Shown one piece after another: positions 7,866 to 13,929 of a DNA stretch of 20,146 nt. Numbering within the stretch: position 1 is the first letter of the stretch; every line of letters starts with the position of its first letter. A program made the translations under genes and the position numbers. Location of the stretch: the NCBI GenBank assembly GCA_937888665.1, contig CALBET010000697.1:1-20146 (forward strand). The letters run 5' to 3'. The DNA is from an uncultured Acidobacteriota bacterium. GTDB lineage: Bacteria > Acidobacteriota > Vicinamibacteria > Vicinamibacterales > UBA8438. Below the pieces are notes generated by a model that saw only the letters and a list, made by a program, of their open reading frames with translations, searched no databases and had not been told where the DNA came from.

Positions 7866-10679
7866 TCAGCCCTCGCGGGCCGGGGTCGGCTCGGGGCGCG
7901 GGTTCGGCGCCGGTGCCACACGGTTCCCCCATCGCTGGCGGCTGAGTGCTTCGATGACCGCCTTTCGAAGAGCCGGACTGGCATCGTCGGTCACCGCGAT
8001 CAAGGCCTCAAGCGAGCGGTCGCCACCGATTCGTCCAAGGGCTTCGACGATCTCCTGAGCCGCGTCTGGTTCGGCCGTGCTTAGGGCCTCAGCTAGTCCG
8101 TCGACCGCCGCGTCACTCCGAATGCGCCCGAGCGCCTCGGCGGCCTCTTCAACCACGTCGGCGTCCTCATGTCGAAGAGCCCCCACAAGCCCCTCGACCG
8201 CGTTGCCGGCGTCAGGGATCATGCCCAACGCCTCGGCTGCGTGTCGGACAACTGACGGGTCCGTGTCGGCGAGCGCGCGGATCAAGCCGTCGACGGCGCC
8301 CGCGTGACGGAGTCTGCCCAGCGCCTCAGCCGCTTCACGCCGGATCCGCGGTTCGGTATCGGCGAGAGCGCCGACCAGCGGGGCGACAGCGGTGGCGTCG
8401 CGAATGTGCCCCAAGGCCTCGACGACCTCGACGCGGACCCTGGGTTCGGGGTCATCGAGCGCGACACTGAGCGCGGGCACGGCTTCGGCACTCCGAATGC
8501 GCCCGAGCGCCCAGGCGGCTCGCGCGCGAACATCGGCGTCGACGGCTCCCAGCGTGCCACCAAGAGCGGCCACCGCGGCATCGGAACCGATGAAGCCGAG
8601 CGCCGACGCCGCCTGCTCGACGACATCGGCTTCGGTATCGGCGAGCGCGCTGGTGAGCGGACCGACCGCCGTCTCGGCACGTAGACGACCAAGCGCCCAG
8701 GCCGCGGTCCCACGCACGACGGCATCGCTGTCGCGCAGCGCCTCAACCAGAGCGCCGACGGCGCCGGCGACGCGGTTCCGGCCCAACCCCCGAGCCGCGC
8801 GCTCACGGACACCGGGGTCGTCGTCCGACAGCGACTCCAGCAGCAGGTCCACCACGCGGGGATCAAGCGGCGCGCGGTCGACGGCTATCCGCGCCTGGAC
8901 CCGGGCGAGTTCGTCCTGCAAGCGCAGGTGCAGGTTCTCTGGAACGAGCCCGTCGAGGCGAGAAAGGCCCGCCTGTTGAACCTCGAATGCCTGCTCGAGC
9001 CCACGCTCGGCCAGTTCCAGACTGAGCCTCTCCAGTTCGTCCGCTGAGTCGCCTTGCCGGCTCCTGAGCCGACTGGCGGCCTCGTGGGCCATTCTGAGCC
9101 GCGCCTCGAAGTCGGCCACGCGCAGGTCCTGCCGGCCCCCCTGCAACTGGCGCGCACCCGCCAACGCCCGTCTCCTGGATTCGAGCGCCGCTACCTCGCG
9201 CGCGAGGTCCTCGCCGATCATCCCAGTCGAGTATTGCGCCGCCCTGGGCAGCGCGGCTACCTCGCGCTCGAGGTCCTCGCGGCGCGCCTCTGCGTCGCGG
9301 GGTTCCTGGCCGGTGACAGCAGGCGGCTGGCGCGCTGCTTCGGGCGTGGCCACCACCCCTGGCGCGTCCTCCAACGGCTGCGCGCGGCCGTCGACCGGCG
9401 CGGGAGACGATTCCGGGGCGGCGGGAGCCGACGCGGTCTGCGGCACCGCCACCTCGGCGTAGGCGGCCGGCTCAGCGGCAGCCACGGCGGACACGCGCTC
9501 GCCGCGGGACGCCGCGCGGACCGATGGCGTCACCGCAGCCAACGAGGCGATCAGGGCGGTCATCGCCGCCGACACCCCGAGCGCGGTGCGACGACTGGGG
9601 AGCGGTCGATGACCGGGGGCCAGAATCGAGCGCAGGCGGCCCTCGAGTTGGGAACGCCGGGCCATGCCAAGGGCGGCGATGGCAGACCAACGCGGCTCTT
9701 GATGGCCCCGCGCGATCTCGAGCAGGTGGTCCGCGTAGGACGAGGCCTGGGTCCCGGCCTGCAGCACCGCCTCGTCGCAGGCGCGCTCTCGTTCGATCCG
9801 CTGCGCACGGACGGCGAGCCAGACCAACGGATTGAACCAGTGGACCGCACAGGCCAGGTTCGCGACGAACTGCCAGGCGCAGTCGTGCCGCCTGACGTGA
9901 TTCAGCTCGTGCAGGAGCACCACGCGTTTGCGGGACGTGGACCAGTCGCCGGTCGCCGGGACCAGCACGACCGGACGCCGCCATCCCCAGGTCATGGGCA
10001 TGGCGGCGTGCGGGCTGCTCAGCACCAGGACCGGCCGGGTCAGACCGAGCCGATCAGTCAGCTCGGCCGCGAGGCGCGCCCACTCGGCGTCGCGCGGGGG
10101 CGCCGCACTCCGACGGAGGCGACGCGTCACGACGAGCGCGACGCCGAGCCGCACCAGCAGCATCGCGGCGCCGGCGAGCCAGAGCCCGAGCCCCACGAGG
10201 GACACCGTGGAAGCGGACGCGAGGCGCCTGGGACCCGGCCATACGACGACGCCTGACGGCGCCGCCACGGCCGCGTCGGCCGGCGCAGTGTCCGATGCAC
10301 GATCGACACTCGTCAGGGCGGCACCAGGGACCGACCGGGCGACGCCCGCCGCCGAACGGGAGACGTACGGCCCCACGTGTGGCTGGACCTCACGCGGTTC
10401 GCCGAACGACCTGCCCGGCTCAGACGGCGTGGCGAGCACGTTCGGGAGCGCAGGGACGGAAATCTCGATCCCGGGCAGGTAGGCTGCGCTCAGCGGCGCC
10501 AGCAGGACCCCGGCGAGCGCCAGTGCCCACACCAGGTGTCGCAGGGTCGCGGCACCTCGACGCAGTCCAAGTGCGACACCGCCGGAGACGAGGAGCATGA
10601 CGGACGTGCGAAGCGTGGTCTCGGCCATCGCGGTCAACCACGTGTCCGCGGAAACGGTGAGCAGGGTGATCTGGTCCAC
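7866..10679 (-). CDS. BlaR1/MecR1-type M56 metallopeptidase fused to HEAT repeats
   Basis: A 937-residue protein starting at GTG 10679, with a GGAAGG ribosome site before it and only 2 nt after the blaI stop. Hydrophobic segments near residues 24-39, 48-68, 158-184 and 366-385 fit the four-helix BlaR1 sensor-transducer. The zinc protease motif is H257-E-L-N-H261, with a likely third ligand E303 in ERACDE. After a Pro/Ala-rich linker comes a charged, probably coiled-coil region (about 450-600), then ten HEAT/PBS-lyase-type repeats of about 31 residues (about 611-917; for example VRERAARGLGR and AAEALGRLRHAGAV). The beta-lactam-binding domain of classical BlaR1 is absent. Established for the family: signal-triggered proteolysis inactivates BlaI. 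Inference: the HEAT array faces the periplasm and senses a protein or another envelope signal. The repeats are diverged but intact. Confidence 0.92.
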   Translation of the reverse strand: MDQITLLTVSADTWLTAMAETTLRTSVMLLVSGGVALGLRRGAATLRHLVWALALAGVLLAPLSAAYLPGIEISVPALPNVLATPSEPGRSFGEPREVQPHVGPYVSRSAAGVARSVPGAALTSVDRASDTAPADAAVAAPSGVVVWPGPRRLASASTVSLVGLGLWLAGAAMLLVRLGVALVVTRRLRRSAAPPRDAEWARLAAELTDRLGLTRPVLVLSSPHAAMPMTWGWRRPVVLVPATGDWSTSRKRVVLLHELNHVRRHDCAWQFVANLACAVHWFNPLVWLAVRAQRIERERACDEAVLQAGTQASSYADHLLEIARGHQEPRWSAIAALGMARRSQLEGRLRSILAPGHRPLPSRRTALGVSAAMTALIASLAAVTPSVRAASRGERVSAVAAAEPAAYAEVAVPQTASAPAAPESSPAPVDGRAQPLEDAPGVVATPEAARQPPAVTGQEPRDAEARREDLEREVAALPRAAQYSTGMIGEDLAREVAALESRRRALAGARQLQGGRQDLRVADFEARLRMAHEAASRLRSRQGDSADELERLSLELAERGLEQAFEVQQAGLSRLDGLVPENLHLRLQDELARVQARIAVDRAPLDPRVVDLLLESLSDDDPGVRERAARGLGRNRVAGAVGALVEALRDSDAVVRGTAAWALGRLRAETAVGPLTSALADTEADVVEQAASALGFIGSDAAVAALGGTLGAVDADVRARAAWALGRIRSAEAVPALSVALDDPEPRVRVEVVEALGHIRDATAVAPLVGALADTEPRIRREAAEALGRLRHAGAVDGLIRALADTDPSVVRHAAEALGMIPDAGNAVEGLVGALRHEDADVVEEAAEALGRIRSDAAVDGLAEALSTAEPDAAQEIVEALGRIGGDRSLEALIAVTDDASPALRKAVIEALSRQRWGNRVAPAPNPRPEPTPAREG
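7929..8849 (-). repeat. Ten tandem HEAT-repeat units (about 93 bp each)
   Basis: The coding DNA for residues 611-917 of the M56 protein is a tandem array of about 93-bp units, one of 96 bp and the last incomplete. Most units have diverged, but the 23 nt at 8114-8136 recur exactly at 8489-8511, four units away. This suggests fairly recent unit duplication or gene conversion. Confidence 0.85.
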
Positions 10680-10681
10680 AG

Positions 10682-11071
10682 CTACCTTCCTTCCTGGCGG
10701 GCGTTGTCGATCAGCGCGGAGAGCCGATCGAGGTCACCATCGGAGAGCTTCTCGTGCGACAGGTCGAGCAACGCCGCCACCGCCTGTTCCGCCGAGCCGT
10801 CGAAGAATGTCCGCACGACCTGCGTCAGCGCCGATCGCCTCGCACGCTCGCGCCCAACCGTCGGGGTGAAGACGTAGCGCGCGCCGTCCCGGCTGTGCCG
10901 CAGGTGCCCCTTGTCCTCCAGAATCCGTAGGTGCGCGCGCACCGCTGAGTAGCTCGGCGGATCGGGCAGCTCAGCCAGCACGTCGGCCGCGGTCACCTGC
11001 CCGAGGCGATACACGATCTCCATGATCTGACGCTCACGACGGGCCAACTGATTTGGCGACGGTCTGGGCAT
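10682..11071 (-). CDS. BlaI/MecI/CopY-family transcriptional repressor
   Basis: A 129-residue winged-helix repressor. The family N-terminus is clear: LARRERQIMEIVYRLGQVTA, then ADVLAEL, PSYSAVRAHLRILEDKGHL as the recognition helix and wing, and RYVFTPTV; the C-terminal half (ALTQVVRTFFDGSAEQAVAA) is the dimerisation and cleavage region. The ATG at 11071 follows GAGGAG (11086-11081) with 9-nt spacing. The M56 gene starts 2 nt after its stop, so the two form the classic blaI-blaR1 operon in blaI-first order. A dyad-rich operator at 11090-11127 lies just upstream and predicts autorepression. Because the sensor has no penicillin-binding domain, a link to beta-lactams should not be assumed. Confidence 0.93.
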   Translation of the reverse strand: MPRPSPNQLARRERQIMEIVYRLGQVTAADVLAELPDPPSYSAVRAHLRILEDKGHLRHSRDGARYVFTPTVGRERARRSALTQVVRTFFDGSAEQAVAALLDLSHEKLSDGDLDRLSALIDNARQEGR

Positions 11072-11089
11072 TCGGTGCGGCTCCTCATA

Positions 11090-11127
11090 AGTGCTAAAAA
11101 ATCAACAGTGCTGTAAAATTAGCACTG
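11090..11127 (-). promoter_or_regulatory. Three-half-site BlaI-type operator
   Basis: AGTGCTAA (11090-11097) and TTAGCACT (11119-11126) are an exact inverted pair. Between them ACAGTGCTGT (11105-11114) is itself dyadic (ACAG, TG, CTGT), and CAGTGCT (11106-11112) pairs with AGCACTG (11121-11127) across 8 nt. The block is AT-rich against its surroundings, lies 19-56 bp before the blaI start and probably overlaps the promoter. BlaI/MecI/CopY dimers bind ACA/TGT-containing dyads, so this fits an autoregulatory site. Confidence 0.6.
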
Positions 11128-11144
11128 CTCGAACCGCCTGTCAA

Positions 11145-11173
11145 GTCATGTCACGTCATGACGTCATGTCACG
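11145..11173. repeat. 18-bp direct repeat (TCATG/TCACG-rich)
   Basis: GTCATGTCACG occurs at 11145-11155 and again at 11163-11173, a period of 18 bp, with the palindrome CGTCATGACG at 11154-11163 between them. It leads directly into the pentanucleotide tract. Confidence 0.6.
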
Positions 11174-11176
11174 CCG

Positions 11177-11228
11177 CGGCACGGCACGGCACGGCACGGC
11201 ACGGCACGGCACGGCACGGCACGGCACG
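11177..11228. repeat. Pentanucleotide tandem repeat (ACGGC)n
   Basis: The sequence is perfectly periodic by 5 nt for 52 bp, with nine full ACGGC units at 11181-11225 and partial units on each side. It lies in the divergent gap between blaI and the PadR gene, 14 bp before the PadR -35-like TTGACA. Such tracts change length by slipped-strand mispairing. Confidence 0.95.
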
Positions 11229-11242
11229 ACGAGCATCTCCCC

Positions 11243-11272
11243 TTGACAATCGACAAGAGAGACCGCTACCGT
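11243..11272 (+). promoter_or_regulatory. Likely PadR gene promoter
   Basis: A perfect -35 hexamer TTGACA (11243-11248) is followed after 18 nt by TACCGT (11267-11272), a weak -10. Transcription would begin near 11279, and GAGAGGAG (11286-11293) then serves the GTG at 11299. The -35 lies within CTTG-N8-CAAG (11242-11257), a small dyad that PadR itself might bind. Confidence 0.45.
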
Positions 11273-11298
11273 CTTGTAGAGCATCGAGAGGAGCGCAG

Positions 11299-11628
11299 GT
11301 GTCAAAAAGCCGAACGGATCTGCTACAGGGGACATTGGACCTATTGGTGCTGAAGACGCTGTCCACCGGCGCGAGGCACGGATGGGGCATTTCGCAACGG
11401 ATCCAGCAGATGTCGAAGGATGTCCTGCAAGTGAATCAGGGGTCGCTCTACCCGGCGCTGCACCGGCTCGAGCAGCAGGGGTGGATCCGAGCCCGGTGGG
11501 GCAAGTCAGAGAACAATCGTCAGGCGAAATACTACGAACTGACGGCCCGCGGACGTCGCCAGCTTGATGAGGAAACCGAGAACTGGGTCAGGCTCTCCAC
11601 GGCCGTCGCGGGAATCGTGGGGGTCTAG
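11299..11628 (+). CDS. PadR-family transcriptional regulator
   Basis: A 109-residue winged-helix protein: DLLQGTLDLLVLKTL, HGWGISQRIQQMS, VNQGSLYPALHRLEQQGWI, KYYELTARGRRQLDEE. This is the short acidobacterial PadR type usually found with ADOP or efflux genes. The start is GTG 11299 because GAGAGGAG lies 5 nt upstream, a TTGACA promoter lies at 11243 and family similarity begins there. The frame is also open upstream through the pentanucleotide repeat to ATG 11158, but that would put the promoter inside the gene. The stop TAG (11626-11628) shares its last two bases with the inverted repeat of the element that follows, so a few C-terminal residues may have been replaced. The adaptor-ATPase pair downstream is its likely target (inference). 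Confidence 0.9.
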   Translation: MSKSRTDLLQGTLDLLVLKTLSTGARHGWGISQRIQQMSKDVLQVNQGSLYPALHRLEQQGWIRARWGKSENNRQAKYYELTARGRRQLDEETENWVRLSTAVAGIVGV

Positions 11629-11781
11629 CAGCCCGTGGTGCAAGTCTTGCGTCGCACCGAGACGGGCGATGCGCCCACCGAGCAAAGCGAGAAGAGGGAA
11701 AATACCGGCAGTATTTTGGCCGATGACCAACGCAGGTCGGCGGGATGCTCGAACGCAGCAGGACTTGCACCACGGGCTGCT
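11627..11781. mobile_element. 155-bp MITE-like element with 20-bp terminal inverted repeats
   Basis: AGCAGCCCGTGGTGCAAGTC (11627-11646) is matched exactly, inverted, at 11762-11781; allowing one mismatch the arms extend to 24 bp. Both strands therefore translate to mirrored peptides (SPWCKSC and DLHHGLL) near the ends. The interior contains further hairpins, including AAAATAC-N5-GTATTTT around 11699-11717. There is no room for a transposase. Size and structure fit a non-autonomous miniature inverted-repeat element. No convincing target-site duplication is visible, so exact ends are uncertain. It might instead be a large bidirectional terminator or structured RNA. Confidence 0.6.
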
Positions 11782-11874
11782 GGCGACCCGCAAAACTTTC
11801 ACGGTCCGACATCCGTCTAATGGGTCTGTCGCGGTGACTCATCAATCAGATGTTTCCGGCGATGCGCTCCAGGG

Positions 11875-11890
11875 CGGCATGATGATGCCG
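11875..11890. promoter_or_regulatory. Dyad before the HlyD gene
   Basis: CGGCAT (11875-11880) and ATGCCG (11885-11890) form a perfect inverted repeat with a 4-nt loop, 25 bp before the HlyD start. It could be a small regulator site or an mRNA hairpin near the ribosome site AAGGA (11903-11907). Confidence 0.3.
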
Positions 11891-11915
11891 TCCGACAGCG
11901 CCAAGGAACGATCAC

Positions 11916-13172
11916 ATGGTGGACATTGCCCGTCCTGACATAGCCCGAGCCAAGAAACTCCGCCGCATCGTGTACGGCACCGGGTTCGTGGTCGTGCTGA
12001 TCATGGTCACGGTCGGTGTGTCACGTCTGGAACCGGCGGCGCCCCGGGTGGAACGCGACACGGTGTTCATGGATACCGTACAGCGCGGCGAAATGCTTCG
12101 ACAGGTCCGCGGCACCGGCACCCTGGTGCCTGAACAGATTCGTTGGATCTCGGCCATCACGAACAGCACGGTGGAGAGGATCTTGCTCAGACCGGGGGTG
12201 ACCGTCGAGCCGGATACCGTCATCGTCGAACTGAGCAACCCCCAGCTTGAGCAGAGCGCCCTCGAGGCCCAGCTGACCTTGCAGGCGGCGCGAGCTCGAT
12301 ACAAGAGCCGTGAGGTGGCCCTCGACCGAGACATGCTCACGCAGCAGGCCCTGGTGGCCAGCGCGGCATCGGCGCTCACGCTGGCCGAGTACGAAGCGGA
12401 GCTGGACCAGGAGTTGTTTGCGGACGAATTGGTGTCGGAGCTCCAGCTTCGCCAGAAGCAGTCGCGAGCCAACCAGTTTCGCATCCAGCACGAGATCGAG
12501 CAGCAAAGGCTCGAGATTCAGACGAATGCGATGGAAACGGACCTCGCGGCCGAACAGGCCGATCTCGATCGGCTGGAAACGATCTACCAACTTCGGCAGG
12601 ACGAAGTGAGCGATCTGCGGCTGACCGCCGGGGTGTCGGGCGTGCTGCAGGAAGTGCCGCTGGAAGAAGGGGCGAGCGTCACGCCGGGCACGAATCTGGC
12701 CCGCGTCGGTGACCCGTCGCGTCTCAAGGCAGAGTTACGCATCCCTGAAACGCAGGCCCGGGATATCCAGATCGGGCAGCCCGCGTCGATCGATACGCGC
12801 AACGGGATCATTCCCGGTCACGTCGTCCGGATCGACCCGGCCGTGACGGCGGGCACCGTCACCGTCGACATTGCGCTGGACGGCGAGCTCCCACGCGGCG
12901 CCAGACCGGATCTGACGGTCGACGGCACGATCGAACTTGAGCGCCTCGAAGACGTCATCTATGTAGGGCGGCCGGTGTTCGGGCAGGAGCAATCGATCGT
13001 CAGCCTGTTCAAGCTCCAGCCGGAGACCGACGAAGCGGTGCGGACCAGGGTCAGCCTGGGCCGCAGTTCGGTGAACACGATCGAAGTGATCGAAGGCCTG
13101 CAACCGGGCGATCAGGTCGTGCTATCTGATATGTCGCAATGGGACGCGTTCGATCGCGTTCGATTGAACTGA
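11916..13172 (+). CDS. HlyD/RND-type periplasmic adaptor of an ABC exporter
   Basis: A 418-residue membrane-fusion protein. One N-terminal membrane anchor (about residues 18-36, IVYGTGFVVVLIMVTVGV) is followed by a beta-barrel/lipoyl half (VRGTGTLVPEQIRWISAITN), a long coiled-coil hairpin rich in Gln, Glu and Leu (about 105-235), the second lipoyl half (GVSGVLQEVPLEEGASVTPG), a beta-barrel domain and a membrane-proximal domain ending VIEGLQPGDQVVLSDMSQWD. ATG 11916 follows AAGGA with about 8-nt spacing. Family role: bridging an inner-membrane transporter to an outer-membrane channel. The ATPase gene starts 24 nt after the stop, so the two form one transcription unit. No permease or TolC-like gene accompanies it here. 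Confidence 0.92.
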   Translation: MVDIARPDIARAKKLRRIVYGTGFVVVLIMVTVGVSRLEPAAPRVERDTVFMDTVQRGEMLRQVRGTGTLVPEQIRWISAITNSTVERILLRPGVTVEPDTVIVELSNPQLEQSALEAQLTLQAARARYKSREVALDRDMLTQQALVASAASALTLAEYEAELDQELFADELVSELQLRQKQSRANQFRIQHEIEQQRLEIQTNAMETDLAAEQADLDRLETIYQLRQDEVSDLRLTAGVSGVLQEVPLEEGASVTPGTNLARVGDPSRLKAELRIPETQARDIQIGQPASIDTRNGIIPGHVVRIDPAVTAGTVTVDIALDGELPRGARPDLTVDGTIELERLEDVIYVGRPVFGQEQSIVSLFKLQPETDEAVRTRVSLGRSSVNTIEVIEGLQPGDQVVLSDMSQWDAFDRVRLN

Positions 13173-13196
13173 GAGAAGGATACGGGAGATCACCTC

Positions 13197-13916
13197 ATGA
13201 ATGACGCGACGCAGCCGTTGATTCATCTCGACAAAGTCACCAAGGTCTTTCTCACCGACGAGGTGGAGACGCACGCGCTCGAGAGCATCGACCTCGACAT
13301 CTTCCCCGGCGAATACATCGCGATCTCTGGTCCGTCGGGCTGTGGGAAGTCGACCCTGCTGTCCATCTTGGGTCTGCTCGACTCGCCGTCGGACGGGCAG
13401 TATCAGCTGAATGGACAACCGGTGGCGACGCTCAAGATGTCCGAACGCGCCAGAACTCGGAACCGGGAAATCGGGTTCATCTTCCAGAGCTTCAATCTGA
13501 TCGGCGACCTCTCAGTCTACGAGAACGTCGAGCTGCCGCTGACCTATCGCGGCATGCGTCCGGCTGAGCGAAAAGAACGAGTCAACGAAGCGCTCGAAAA
13601 GGTGGAGATGGCGCATCGTGCCAAGCACCTGCCGAGCCAGCTGTCCGGCGGCCAGCAGCAGCGCGTCGCCGTAGCCCGGGCGGTGGCGGGCAAACCGTCG
13701 ATTCTGCTCGCCGACGAGCCCACCGGCAACCTGGACTCGAAGAACGGCGAAGCCGTGATGACTCTGCTGGAGCAGCTGCACGGGGAGGGCTCGACCATCT
13801 GCATGGTCACCCATGACCCACGCTACGCCCAGCACGCTGGCCGAGAGATCCACCTCTTTGACGGGAGGATCGTCCACGATCAGACGGGCGAGAACCCGGG
13901 CGTCAGCGAGAGCTAG
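13197..13916 (+). CDS. MacB/LolD-type ABC transporter ATP-binding protein
   Basis: A complete 239-residue ATPase with Walker A GPSGCGKST (45-53), Q-loop Gln97, signature LSGGQQQR (149-156), Walker B ILLADE (169-174), D-loop NLD and switch His206. The sequence SFNLIGDLSVYENVELPL is typical of the LolD/MacB/FtsE subgroup, which powers FtsX-like permeases. Upstream GGGAG provides a ribosome site. It follows the HlyD gene by 24 nt. The expected FtsX/MacB permease gene is not next in the operon; the next gene starts 13 nt on, from the opposite strand. It must therefore work with a permease encoded elsewhere, perhaps the ADOP protein at 5206-7677 (speculative). Confidence 0.95.
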   Translation: MNDATQPLIHLDKVTKVFLTDEVETHALESIDLDIFPGEYIAISGPSGCGKSTLLSILGLLDSPSDGQYQLNGQPVATLKMSERARTRNREIGFIFQSFNLIGDLSVYENVELPLTYRGMRPAERKERVNEALEKVEMAHRAKHLPSQLSGGQQQRVAVARAVAGKPSILLADEPTGNLDSKNGEAVMTLLEQLHGEGSTICMVTHDPRYAQHAGREIHLFDGRIVHDQTGENPGVSES

Positions 13917-13929
13917 CGCCTCAGGGGTG

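Noticed and set aside
7678..7932. An N-terminal extension of the ADOP protein by 85 residues.
   Set aside because: It would overlap the M56 gene's 3' end, shows no similarity, and the family start lies at 7677.
9054..10256. A 400-codon plus-strand frame.
   Set aside because: It is the shadow of the M56 gene, with no domain.
11177..11228. CRISPR-like array.
   Set aside because: The period is only 5 nt with no spacers, and no cas genes are present.
11158..11298. A longer PadR start with an HGTAR-repeat N-terminus.
   Set aside because: The TTGACA promoter and GAGAGGAG ribosome site lie inside this extension and PadR similarity begins at 11299. The slippage possibility is kept as a finding.
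11506..11938. Small open frames on both strands across the inverted-repeat element.
   Set aside because: Their mirrored peptides are a by-product of the inverted repeats.
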